From Bacteroidota bacterium (GTDB lineage Bacteria; Bacteroidota; Bacteroidia; B-17B0; Aurantibacillaceae), in assembly GCA_030681615.1 (NCBI GenBank), contig JAUXSA010000126.1:1-50400 (forward strand): a stretch of DNA of 50,400 nucleotides, given 5' to 3'. A program made the translations under genes and the position numbers. This document shows positions 36,100-44,452 of this stretch, piece by piece. Under the pieces are notes generated by a model that worked only from the letters and a program-made list of their open reading frames with translations, made no database searches and was not told the DNA's origin. The stretch's first letter is position 1, and the number at the start of each line of letters is the position of its first letter.

Positions 36100-37821
36100 T
36101 TAACGTGCAATTATTAAACGTTTATTGACAATAACGTTTTCAATGGTTTTAAGATTTAAAGAATAAACACCATTTGGTAGACCGGTTAAGGCAATTTGTG
36201 ATTCCTTATTATTAAAGTTCAAATTAAACTCTTCAACAACTTGTCCTACATTATTTATGATCTGCCCATCAGTAAAACCAAAGTTGCCATCATTAACTAT
36301 TGTTAATATATCGTTTACAGGGTTAGGATAAATACTTAGTTCCGTTATAGCATTGTTGTTTTGACGAATACCGGTTGGATTGACAACAATTCCGGGACAA
36401 CTTGTATTGTCAGTTGCATCTAAATCATTTTGACCGTTAGGGGCGGTAACAACAAAACATATATTAGAAAGTGTAACATAGTTTGGAAAATAATATGTTG
36501 TTAAAAGTCCTATTATCGAATCTGTTGAAACAGTTATTGAATCTCCCGGTGCGATTGAAAGGCCGTTAAAATTTTTATGAAACAGTTTTTTATAACAATA
36601 ACCTGAGAACGAGCCTAAATTTGCAGTTAGATAAAACGAATTTAATTGTACGTTACTCATATTCTTAATTGTAGCTTTAAACTTAATATCTATAAATTCC
36701 CCTCCATTGGAATAACTATAGGTGTTAATTGCAAAAGAGCTATCAATTGCAACAGGACTAAGTTTAATGTTGTTGTTAAAAGAATACATGCTGTTTTTTG
36801 GGACAGATGTTAATGAAATATGTGGTATAATATCATTATCATCAGCAAGTATAAAAGCGCTGGAATTGTTCACGGAAATACTTTTTGACAAATGTTTTGG
36901 CGAATTATTCTGGTTATTACTTATTAAAACAAGATTGGTGTCCGCACGGACCAGCATGCTGGAAGTATAATTATTTTTATACCCAACTGCATAAACAGTA
37001 TCTTGATTTACTATAAAGTCTGTAATACTATTACCCGATGAGAAATTCTGAAGAACCATTGTGTTGCCGGTTACTTGAAATGTGGTGTCGAGTTTTTCAA
37101 CATAACCCTGGTTGGTGAGTCCAAAATAACTCCCCTTATTTTGAATGATTTTTTTATAGCGATTTGAAGTTGTGTAACTATTACTTATAGCTAATGAAGG
37201 TGTAAGTTTATAAATACTCACTGCTTGGTTAAAAAAAGGAGAGGTGGCATTTATTAATAAATTGTTTCCATTATTGTTTTGTGTTATCGACGATAATGTG
37301 TCGAAAACATTGCTAGCACTCACATAATTACCAAGTGAGTTGATATTGAATATCCTACTTTTACTTATAAAATAATAATTGTTATTTGATAGCTGACACC
37401 CATCTATAATTACATTGTTCACCATTGGAGAAGCAGTAAAGGTTTTAGAAAGCAATACCTGACCATTAGTATCTGTTTTTATTAGAAAAGGATATTGAGT
37501 GGCTACGTCACATATATAATACTGTCCAAAAAATGCTATGTTGCTGTCGTTAGTAACAATTAGTTTTGCAACATCATGCCCTTCTGAAAGTGCAATAGAT
37601 TTTTTAAACCTAAATGCCCCGGCTTTTGTGTAAGAATAAAAATCCAGTATTTGTGAGCTCCCTGACTGGTGACGCTTAGAAGTAAAGTAAAGATTATTCT
37701 TATGAAGGAGCATATTTGCCTGCACAGAATTGAATTCAGAGTGAATATCATAATTAAAATTCTGTGAAAGAGCTTTAAAAGAAAACAAACAAAAAACTAA
37801 GTAAATGATCCAATTTCTCAT
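36100..37821 (-). CDS. T9SS type A sorting-domain protein
   Basis: The 573-residue secreted protein has a signal peptide (about 1-19, ending KALSQ). Residues about 20-350 are beta-rich with repeated short strands (SKRHQSGSSQI, VYAVGYKNNYTSS), possibly a propeller-like or WD-like fold. Residues about 370-470 look like an extracellular CARDB-type Ig domain (KFKATIKNMSNVQLNSFYLT). The last ~80 residues are a Por-type sorting tail: LSIYPNPVNDILTIVND, IINNVGQVVEEF, LTGLPNGVYSLNLK. The substrate is unknown. The gene faces the PKD adhesin gene and lies within the 28-bp direct-repeat unit, which suggests that it was inserted here. Confidence 0.85.
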   Translation of the reverse strand: MRNWIIYLVFCLFSFKALSQNFNYDIHSEFNSVQANMLLHKNNLYFTSKRHQSGSSQILDFYSYTKAGAFRFKKSIALSEGHDVAKLIVTNDSNIAFFGQYYICDVATQYPFLIKTDTNGQVLLSKTFTASPMVNNVIIDGCQLSNNNYYFISKSRIFNINSLGNYVSASNVFDTLSSITQNNNGNNLLINATSPFFNQAVSIYKLTPSLAISNSYTTSNRYKKIIQNKGSYFGLTNQGYVEKLDTTFQVTGNTMVLQNFSSGNSITDFIVNQDTVYAVGYKNNYTSSMLVRADTNLVLISNNQNNSPKHLSKSISVNNSSAFILADDNDIIPHISLTSVPKNSMYSFNNNIKLSPVAIDSSFAINTYSYSNGGEFIDIKFKATIKNMSNVQLNSFYLTANLGSFSGYCYKKLFHKNFNGLSIAPGDSITVSTDSIIGLLTTYYFPNYVTLSNICFVVTAPNGQNDLDATDNTSCPGIVVNPTGIRQNNNAITELSIYPNPVNDILTIVNDGNFGFTDGQIINNVGQVVEEFNLNFNNKESQIALTGLPNGVYSLNLKTIENVIVNKRLIIAR

Positions 37822-37923
37822 TAATTCACATGCTATTTTAAAAGGTTGACTTTGTGTGAATTTACTAAATAAAGTCCGGTTGGCATTCAGGGTTTTATAT
37901 CTGGTAGTTTATTCTCAGTTTCC

Positions 37924-37951
37924 GCGGCCTTTTTTTGTGAATAGTTGAAAA
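37924..37951 (+). repeat. Right copy of the 28-bp direct repeat
   Basis: It is identical over 28 bp to 36068-36095. Here the GC-rich 3' arm of the terminator is present without its partner arm, so this copy cannot fold as a terminator. It looks like a duplicated fragment of the left locus. Confidence 0.9.
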
Positions 37952-38003
37952 ATGCAATTCCAAAAGCAAATTCCCGATATCGTTCCGCCCAAAAATTAAT
38001 CTA

Positions 38004-38053
38004 TTCACTCATTCAGAATACACTTTCACCCAGAATTAAATACTTTTCACTCA
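38004..38053 (+). promoter_or_regulatory. Three direct repeats TTCAC(T/C)CA with exact 21-nt period
   Basis: Copies lie at 38004-38011 (TTCACTCA), 38025-38032 (TTCACCCA) and 38046-38053 (TTCACTCA). Exactly 21 nt separates successive starts, so all three face the same side of the helix. They end about 130 bp before the sigma-factor ATG, a position suited to activator binding. LytTR-type regulators use direct repeats with about this period, but the motif does not match any consensus that I can name. Confidence 0.45.
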
Positions 38054-38183
38054 TTTTAACTAAATTTTTTGTAACTGATTATCAATTACTTAATTATAAT
38101 CTTAAAGTTATTTGACATTCTGGCGTAACCCTAAAGGGATTTTTCCCTTATAAGAAGTAAGTGTTTAAAAACAATTAGCTTTT

Positions 38184-38759
38184 ATGGCAATTAACCCGCA
38201 TTTTCATCATACGAACGAGCAAATTAATGAGGAGTTAATTATTATTGAAGCCGCAAAACAAAACCCCGAACGTTTTGGTCCGCTTTATAATAAATACTAC
38301 AAACAGATCTTTAATTATCTGTACCAACGTATGGAAGATAAAGACACTGCCTTTGATCTTACCGGTCAGGTATTTTTAAAAGCACTTACCAACCTTCCAA
38401 ATTACCAGTTTAAAGGTGTACCGTTTGCAAGCTGGTTATATCGTATTGCACATAACGAAATGATGCAAATGTTTCGCACGCAAAAAGACCGCCGTGCTGT
38501 TAATGCAGATATTGGCGACCTTAAATACATTTGTGAAGAGCATGATGAACCATTTTTTGAAGAATACATCCCGGCAATTAAAAAATTGCTTTTAGAATTA
38601 GATGCTGACGACCTGCAAATGGTTGAATTCAGATTCTTTGAAAAAAGACCCTTTAAAGAGATTGCTGAGATATTAGATATTACAGAGGTTAACGCCAAAG
38701 TTAGAATGTACAGGATTATAGAGAAGTTAAAAAAATCGATGAGTAAATTAAAATTGTAG
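38184..38759 (+). CDS. ECF-type RNA polymerase sigma factor
   Basis: The 191-residue protein has sigma region 2 (about 40-105; YLYQRMEDKDTAFDLTGQVF, FASWLYRIAHNEMMQMFR) and region 4 (about 135-188; LQMVEFRFFEKRPFKEIAEIL then a helix-turn-helix with VRMYRIIEKLKK). Regions 1.1 and 3 are missing, as in the ECF group. It redirects RNA polymerase to a small set of promoters. The stop is 1 nt before the start of the next gene, a membrane protein with a short cytoplasmic N-terminus, which is a natural candidate for its anti-sigma factor. Confidence 0.92.
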   Translation: MAINPHFHHTNEQINEELIIIEAAKQNPERFGPLYNKYYKQIFNYLYQRMEDKDTAFDLTGQVFLKALTNLPNYQFKGVPFASWLYRIAHNEMMQMFRTQKDRRAVNADIGDLKYICEEHDEPFFEEYIPAIKKLLLELDADDLQMVEFRFFEKRPFKEIAEILDITEVNAKVRMYRIIEKLKKSMSKLKL

Positions 38760-38760
38760 T

Positions 38761-40545
38761 ATGGAACCAAAATTTAATATAGACCGCCCTAAGATCAGTG
38801 ATGAGGAGATTAAAAAACACCAGAATTTTGAGCAACTCGTAAAACAATTCAAACAACAAAGTTTAAACAAAGCCAAACACGATAAAAGTTGGTGGAAGAG
38901 CAAAAAAGTCCGATACTCGGCCGTAATAGCAGGCATCACTGTTATTTGCACCATTAGTTATTTAGCTTTATTTAAAAACGAATCAAAACAAAACACAACG
39001 CATGAAACAGTAATTACTCAAAACAACAACAAACAAAATATCCCAACAAAAAAGAATTTTATTAGCGAGCCTTCGCCAAAATTAAAAGTAAATTACACTT
39101 CTTATAAAATAAATAACGCAAAAGGCGGTGAAATAAAACACCCTACTTCGTCAAAAATAAAAGTACCGGTAAATACTTTTATTGATAAGAATGGCAAAGA
39201 TATTATTGGTGATGTAACGATTGAATACCGCGAGTTTCATGATGCAGCAGATATTATTGCTTCTGGCATTCCAATGGCCTACGACAGTGCCGGAAAAAAA
39301 TACACTTTAGAAAGTGCCGGCATGTTTGATATTAAAGGATCGCAGAACGGCGAACCTGTTTTTATAAAGAAGGATAAAAAAGTAGAAGTTGAATTAGCTT
39401 CTGCTAATTCGGAAAATAAATTCAATCAATATTATTTAGATACTGTTGCTAAGAACTGGCAGTATCTTAAAAAAGACGATAAGCTGAGTATATTAAAAAC
39501 ACAGGGCAAATCGCACGAAAAACCAAATGATATTGAGGCCAACCCTAAACTTCAAAATTTAAAGAATCAAATAGAAGTTGTTATTCCTAAAAAAATAGAC
39601 AGCGTAAAATTTGTGTACACAAAGAAGATAGACGCAATACCCAAAGCCAAAGAACCGGCCAAAATAAATAAACCAACACCCGGTAGACCAACGTTTTATT
39701 TAGAAGGCAGTTATAAAGAGTTCCCGGAACTTGCTGCTTTTGACAATGTTATTTTTGAAGTTGGCCCCGAGAATAAAAATTACCGCCAGGAAATGCACGA
39801 AATTACCTGGAGCGATGTAAAAGTAAGCGAAGGTCCGGTTAAAGGAAAAAATTATTTACTTACACTTACTTATCGCAAACAGGTTGAAAAATTAGTCGTG
39901 TACCCTACCCTCACCGGTAACGATCTTGCAAAAGCAGAAAAAAAATACGAGCAAAAGTTTAAAGATTACGAAAATCTTGTTGAGAAAAAACAAGTTGAAG
40001 AAAAACGTTTAATGGCTGAAATGGAAGCCAAACAAAAAGCTTACCTGGCCGAAATTAAATTGAAGCAGGAAGAATTTGATAAACAACGCGCCAAATTAAT
40101 TGCAGAGTTTAAACAAAAAGAACAAAATCAACTAGCGTCCAACTTTAATGCCATGAGCCTGCAAACCAAGGCCACACGCCTTTTCAGCATCTCATCATTT
40201 GGTATCTTTAATTCAGATTGTCCGCACAGCGAACCAACCGGTAAAACCATAACGCCCATGTTTGCTGTAAATGATCAAAGTTTACCGGTAAATCCTGACA
40301 TCTTATATATGATCGATCATAATACCAAAGTAGTTTACAATATTGCATTTAAAGAGGGATTTAAGATAACTTACGAACCTTCAAACAACTATTCTCTTTG
40401 CATTTTCAGGAATAATAAATTATTTATTTGCAATAAAGATCAGTTTAAAGCAACAACTAATAAAGACAGTAATAGATTTACTGTTACCGAGTTGCCCGAT
40501 AATGCAGATAATTTAGTTGACTTTAAAAAAGCCCTCGAAATATGA
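38761..40545 (+). CDS. Single-span membrane protein, putative anti-sigma partner
   Basis: The 594-residue protein has a basic cytoplasmic N-terminus (about 1-52), a transmembrane helix (about 53-71, SAVIAGITVICTISYLALF) and a large periplasmic part. Residues about 115-210 resemble a ZU5-like or related beta domain (GGEIKHPTSSKIKVPVNTFIDKNG, VTIEYREFHDAADI, ESAGMFDIKGS). A charged coiled coil covers about 395-460, and a C-terminal beta region ends near residue 590. No zinc-binding HxxxCxxC anti-sigma motif is seen, so the anti-sigma role rests on gene order and topology only. The next gene overlaps by 4 nt (ATGA). Confidence 0.75.
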   Translation: MEPKFNIDRPKISDEEIKKHQNFEQLVKQFKQQSLNKAKHDKSWWKSKKVRYSAVIAGITVICTISYLALFKNESKQNTTHETVITQNNNKQNIPTKKNFISEPSPKLKVNYTSYKINNAKGGEIKHPTSSKIKVPVNTFIDKNGKDIIGDVTIEYREFHDAADIIASGIPMAYDSAGKKYTLESAGMFDIKGSQNGEPVFIKKDKKVEVELASANSENKFNQYYLDTVAKNWQYLKKDDKLSILKTQGKSHEKPNDIEANPKLQNLKNQIEVVIPKKIDSVKFVYTKKIDAIPKAKEPAKINKPTPGRPTFYLEGSYKEFPELAAFDNVIFEVGPENKNYRQEMHEITWSDVKVSEGPVKGKNYLLTLTYRKQVEKLVVYPTLTGNDLAKAEKKYEQKFKDYENLVEKKQVEEKRLMAEMEAKQKAYLAEIKLKQEEFDKQRAKLIAEFKQKEQNQLASNFNAMSLQTKATRLFSISSFGIFNSDCPHSEPTGKTITPMFAVNDQSLPVNPDILYMIDHNTKVVYNIAFKEGFKITYEPSNNYSLCIFRNNKLFICNKDQFKATTNKDSNRFTVTELPDNADNLVDFKKALEI

Positions 40546-41324
40546 TAAATAAAAAATATATTCTTTTTGTTATTGTTGCGCTTTCATTTTCATTCTCAAT
40601 TAAAAAAGAAAAGAAATTCATTCCTCCCGGAACGGCACAAATAACCGAAACTTTTTTTGCTGATGAAACCGAGGTTTCTAATTTTTCTTGGTTAGAGTAT
40701 GAGTTCTGGACCATATCAAAATATGGAAAAGGCTCAAAAGAACATTTGGCAATGCTTCCAGATACTTTGGTGTGGAGACAAAAGATATCTGACAACGAGC
40801 CTTATGTAAAGTATTATTACCGTCATGTGGCTTACAAAGATCACCCTGTATTGGGTGTTTCGTATGAACAAGTTATTGAGTTTTGTAAATGGAGAACAGA
40901 TCGCGTAAAAACATTTTATTCTATTAAAAATAAAAAAGAAATTAATATCGAATACCGCTTGCCTACAAAAGCAGAATGGGAATTATTAAGCAGCGTACCT
41001 CCATTTTATTTAAATTCAGCATTAAATAAAAAAGGTGAAGTGGCATTCAATCACCGTTGGATGAGCGACAGCATTTCTAGAAAATATTATGAGGAGCATA
41101 AATCGTATCCGGATGTTACTGCAAAAGTATATTCATTTGAGAAAAATCTTTTTGGATTGTTTAATATCTATGGCAATGTAGCCGAAATGGTGAGCGAAAA
41201 AGGTGTTTCAAAAGGAGGCAGCTGGAGAAATCTATCAGAAGAATGCCATGCAGGGAAAGAAATAACCTACACAGGCCCAACAGCCTGGCTTGGCTTTAGG
41301 TGCGTTTGTGTAATAACTAAATAA
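40542..41324 (+). CDS. Exported FGE/SUMF1-like protein in the sigma operon
   Basis: The 260-residue protein has an N-terminal hydrophobic signal (about 1-19) and a sulfatase-modifying-factor/FGE fold: FIPPGTAQI, FFADETEVSNFSWLEY, HPVLGVSYEQVIEFCKWR, YRLPTKAEWELLS, FGLFNIYGNVAEMV, SKGGSWRN and WLGFRCVC. In Bacteroidota this fold is used by GldJ/GldK-type lipoproteins and by other non-catalytic proteins, so formylglycine formation is not assumed. Cys residues occur near the C-terminus (ECHAG, RCVC), but the true catalytic pair cannot be confirmed. It is translationally coupled to the membrane protein upstream and so probably acts with it in envelope signalling. Confidence 0.82.
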   Translation: MINKKYILFVIVALSFSFSIKKEKKFIPPGTAQITETFFADETEVSNFSWLEYEFWTISKYGKGSKEHLAMLPDTLVWRQKISDNEPYVKYYYRHVAYKDHPVLGVSYEQVIEFCKWRTDRVKTFYSIKNKKEINIEYRLPTKAEWELLSSVPPFYLNSALNKKGEVAFNHRWMSDSISRKYYEEHKSYPDVTAKVYSFEKNLFGLFNIYGNVAEMVSEKGVSKGGSWRNLSEECHAGKEITYTGPTAWLGFRCVCVITK

Positions 41325-41372
41325 AATTTCCTTTCTCAAAAAATCAATTTTGTAGTATATTTATGCCTTATT

Positions 41373-41978
41373 ATGGCACAATTAGTTATTTTCCGTCACG
41401 GACAAAGTACCTGGAATTTAGAGAACAAATTTACCGGTTGGGTAGATGTTGATCTTACCCCAAAAGGAATTGAAGAAGCGAAGAACGCAGGCTCTAAAAT
41501 AAAAGGCTTTCGGTTTGATTACGCGTATGCATCTGCATTAAAACGCGCGCAAAACACATTAGCAATCGCATTAGAAACAGCAGGTCATCCGCCTTTGATA
41601 CCCTTTTTTCATAAAGCTTTAAACGAGCGCATGTATGGCGATCTGCAGGGTTTAGATAAGACCGAAACTGAGAAAAAGTATGGTCCTGAGCAGGTTAAGA
41701 TCTGGCGCAGGAGTTTTGATGTACCGCCTCCAAACGGCGAAAGTTTAAAGGATACAGCTGCACGCGTTATCCCCTATTTTGAGGCTGAAATAATTCCTAA
41801 ACTAAAAGCAGGGAAAAATGTTGTAATTGCAGCACATGGTAATAGTTTGCGAGCATTAATTATGTATTTAGAGAAAATGACGCCTGAACAGATCCTTGAA
41901 TTTGAAATCGGTACAGGTCAGCCAAGGTTATATGAATTAGATAATGATCTAAAATTAATTTCAGCTAAAAACTTATAA
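41373..41978 (+). CDS. gpmA: 2,3-bisphosphoglycerate-dependent phosphoglycerate mutase
   Basis: The 201-residue histidine phosphatase superfamily enzyme interconverts 3- and 2-phosphoglycerate in glycolysis. It shows the phospho-acceptor motif FRHGQSTWN (His9), WVDVDLTPKG, the acid ALNERMYGDLQG and the second His motif AAHGNSLRAL. It is about 45 residues shorter than the E. coli enzyme, with a trimmed C-terminal tail, as in other Bacteroidota. A HAD hydrolase gene starts 2 nt after its stop, and map then overlaps that gene by 4 nt, so gpmA probably leads a small operon. Confidence 0.92.
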   Translation: MAQLVIFRHGQSTWNLENKFTGWVDVDLTPKGIEEAKNAGSKIKGFRFDYAYASALKRAQNTLAIALETAGHPPLIPFFHKALNERMYGDLQGLDKTETEKKYGPEQVKIWRRSFDVPPPNGESLKDTAARVIPYFEAEIIPKLKAGKNVVIAAHGNSLRALIMYLEKMTPEQILEFEIGTGQPRLYELDNDLKLISAKNL

Positions 41979-41980
41979 TC

Positions 41981-42445
41981 ATGCAACAACAATTTTTAAG
42001 CGGAGATAGTAAAGTAATAGCGGTTGATTTTGACGGAACCATTGTAGAACATAAACATCCTGCAATTGGTAAAGAAATGTTATTTGCATTTGCAACGCTT
42101 AAGGCTTTACAAAAAAAAGGACATAAATTAATTTTGTGGACCATTAGAACAGGTCATCTTTTAGATGAGGCTGTAGAATATTGTAAAAAAAATGGTGTAG
42201 AGTTTTACGCGGTAAATAGAAATTATCCGGAAGAAGAAACAACTGAGAAAATTGCACGAAAAGTAAACGCAGATGTGTTTATTGACGACCGCGCTATTGG
42301 CGGATTTATTGGCTGGAGCGAAGTGTGGCAAACCTTGCATCCGGAAGGTGGCGAATTTGCACACCAGTTAAAAAACGCTGAAGCCCACAACAACTTTAAA
42401 AAAAGCGAAGGTTCTATTTTAAAAAAATTATTCGGTTCAAAATGA
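41981..42445 (+). CDS. HAD-superfamily hydrolase (BT0820-like)
   Basis: The 154-residue protein has the HAD motif I VIAVDFDGTIVEH (two aspartates, about 16-18), motif II LILWTIRTG (Thr), and an acidic motif IV VFIDDRAIGGF. No cap domain is evident, so it should act on a small phosphorylated metabolite or a macromolecular end. The substrate is unknown. It starts 2 nt after gpmA and overlaps the map start by 4 nt (ATGA), so the three genes are likely co-translated. Confidence 0.87.
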   Translation: MQQQFLSGDSKVIAVDFDGTIVEHKHPAIGKEMLFAFATLKALQKKGHKLILWTIRTGHLLDEAVEYCKKNGVEFYAVNRNYPEEETTEKIARKVNADVFIDDRAIGGFIGWSEVWQTLHPEGGEFAHQLKNAEAHNNFKKSEGSILKKLFGSK

Positions 42446-43233
42446 TCTATTTAAAAACACGCGAAGAAATTGAATTAATGCGCGAGTCGGCCCTGATGGT
42501 GTCGCGCACATTGGCTATTATTGCCCGGGAAGTTAAGCCAGGTGTTGAGCCCGCCAATCTGGACAAACTGGCCGAAGAATTTATTCGCGATAATGGCGGC
42601 GTGCCCGCATTTAAAGGGTATGGCCACAAAAGCAATCCATTTCCCGCTACACTCTGCATTTCTATTAACGACGCTGTTGTACATGGCATTCCAACTAAAA
42701 AGCCTTTAATAGAAGGTGATATTATTTCGGTTGATTGTGGCGTAAAAAAGAATGGTTATTATGGCGATCACGCCTACACCTTTGCTGTGGGCGAAATAAA
42801 ACCCGAGCTGCAAAAATTAATTGACGTTACAAAAGAAAGTTTGTATTTGGGAATAGAGCAAATGGTAAGTGGTAACCGTGTGGGTGATATTAGTTTTGCC
42901 ATACAACAACATGCCGAAAAAAATGGTTTTGGTGTTGTGAGGGAATTGGTGGGACATGGTCTTGGAAAAAATTTACACGAAGAGCCGGAAGTTCCTAATT
43001 ACGGTAAACGTGGCGATGGCCCTAAATTAAAAGAGGGAATGGTTTTGGCTATTGAACCTATGATAAATTTTGGAACTAAAAATATTAAGCAATTAAAAGA
43101 CGGCTGGACAATTATAACTGCCGACGGAAAACCAAGTGCGCATTTTGAGCATGATGTGGCCATAGTTGACGGTAAGCCTGAAATTTTAAGCTCTTATGCA
43201 ATTATCGAAGAAGCTTTAGCTTCTGTAAACTAA
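42442..43233 (+). CDS. map: Methionine aminopeptidase, type I
   Basis: The 263-residue enzyme removes the N-terminal Met from nascent proteins. Metal ligands and catalytic residues are in place: Asp98 (SVDCG), Asp109 (YGDHAYTF), a His in GHGLGKNLHEEP, a Glu in IEPMINFG and a Glu in HFEHDVAI, with His81 in VVHGIP near the active site. It lacks an N-terminal zinc-finger extension, as in the short bacterial type Ia form. It is the last gene of the gpmA-HAD-map set. Confidence 0.95.
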   Translation: MIYLKTREEIELMRESALMVSRTLAIIAREVKPGVEPANLDKLAEEFIRDNGGVPAFKGYGHKSNPFPATLCISINDAVVHGIPTKKPLIEGDIISVDCGVKKNGYYGDHAYTFAVGEIKPELQKLIDVTKESLYLGIEQMVSGNRVGDISFAIQQHAEKNGFGVVRELVGHGLGKNLHEEPEVPNYGKRGDGPKLKEGMVLAIEPMINFGTKNIKQLKDGWTIITADGKPSAHFEHDVAIVDGKPEILSSYAIIEEALASVN

Positions 43234-43273
43234 GATCGCCATATCAGTTTTCGGAAAAATATCTATTAAGGAG

Positions 43274-44404
43274 TTGCGCGAAAGAGTTACTTTACGCGAA
43301 CAGCGAAAACTTTCTTTGTTCAATAAAATTATGCTGTGGCTGCATTATTTTATTATTGTAAGTTTATTAATTGCAGTAGCTGCAAAATACATTTCACCCC
43401 TACTCTTTTGGTTACCTGCCTTTTTTGGTTTAGCATATCCTTTTTTATTTTTGTTAAATCTGTTATTTGTTTTTTATTGGTTGGTGCAATTTAAACCTGC
43501 CATTACCTTTGGTTTAATTGCCCTGTGCATAAGTATACCAACCGCCTACAGGTATGTTCAATTTAGTTCTCCAACAAAATCAGAATCAAAACAAATAAAA
43601 GTTACTTCATATAATTGCATGTTATTTGATCTTTATAACTGGAAAAAACAAAAAGAGAACAGGAACAGGATCTTAAACAACATTTCTGAAATAGAGCCGG
43701 ATATTTTATGCTTACAGGAATTTTATACCTCAGAAAGTACATATGTTTTTAACGCTTATAATAATATTGATACTTTAACCTCGTTACTAAATACGCCCTA
43801 TCATCACACAGAATATACAACAACACTTCGCGAAACCGATCATTGGGGCGTTGCTACTTTTAGTAAATATCCTATCATTAACAAAGGCAAGATCATCTTT
43901 AAAACGCGTTCGAACAACATTTGTATATTTTCCGATCTTATAATTAATAAAGATACGGTGAGGGTTTACAATGTACATTTCCAATCCATCAGCTTTAGTA
44001 AGGGCGATAATAAGTTCTTAGATGATGTGATCTCAGAAAAGAATGCGGAAGATGAGGTGGAGAACAGTAAAAATATTTTAAGGCGTTTAAAACGAGCCTT
44101 TACAAAACGCACCAAACAAGTTGATATGGTAGTTACACATATGAAAACCTGCAGGTATAAAATAATTTTGTGTGGCGATTTTAATGATACACCTGCATCA
44201 TACTCCTATCAGCAGCTTTCTAAACAATTACGCGATGCCTTTGTTGAAAAAGGCAGAGGGTTTGGTATGACCTATGCAGGCAAGTGGCCCCAATTTAGAA
44301 TAGATTATATTTTACACGACAAAAGATTTAAATGCCTCAATTATAAGCGAAACGACGAAACGTTTACTGATCACTTTGCCATTACGGCTTATTTTCAAAA
44401 ATAA
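43274..44404 (+). CDS. Membrane-anchored endonuclease/exonuclease/phosphatase (EEP) family protein
   Basis: The 376-residue protein has three predicted N-terminal transmembrane segments (about 22-100, starting LHYFIIVSLLIAVAAKY) and an EEP-fold C-terminal domain: VTSYNCMLFDLYNW, DILCLQEFYT, HWGVATFSKYPI, YNVHFQSI, IILCGDFNDTP and the closing RIDYILHD ... TDHFAITAYF with the catalytic Asp-His. It could cleave lipid phosphodiesters or nucleic acids outside the membrane. The start is uncertain: TTG at 43274 is preceded by AAGGAG, the frame is open back to 43229 without an ATG, and the first ATG is at 43331, which would drop the conserved-looking KLSLFNKI block. Confidence 0.85.
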   Translation: MRERVTLREQRKLSLFNKIMLWLHYFIIVSLLIAVAAKYISPLLFWLPAFFGLAYPFLFLLNLLFVFYWLVQFKPAITFGLIALCISIPTAYRYVQFSSPTKSESKQIKVTSYNCMLFDLYNWKKQKENRNRILNNISEIEPDILCLQEFYTSESTYVFNAYNNIDTLTSLLNTPYHHTEYTTTLRETDHWGVATFSKYPIINKGKIIFKTRSNNICIFSDLIINKDTVRVYNVHFQSISFSKGDNKFLDDVISEKNAEDEVENSKNILRRLKRAFTKRTKQVDMVVTHMKTCRYKIILCGDFNDTPASYSYQQLSKQLRDAFVEKGRGFGMTYAGKWPQFRIDYILHDKRFKCLNYKRNDETFTDHFAITAYFQK

Positions 44405-44452
44405 AATTTGTAGATCAACTTTTTCATTATACATTTAAACAAAAAAACAACT

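Larger units (their letters stand above)
37822..38183. other. 362-bp intergenic region upstream of the ECF sigma operon
   Basis: No ORF of note. It holds the right copy of the 28-bp direct repeat (37924-37951), three 8-bp direct repeats with a 21-nt period (38004-38053), and a GTAACC word (38124-38130 region) followed by a small AAGGGA/TCCCTT hairpin before the sigma gene. The GTAACC word resembles the -35 of some ECF promoters, so autoregulation is possible. Confidence 0.5.
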
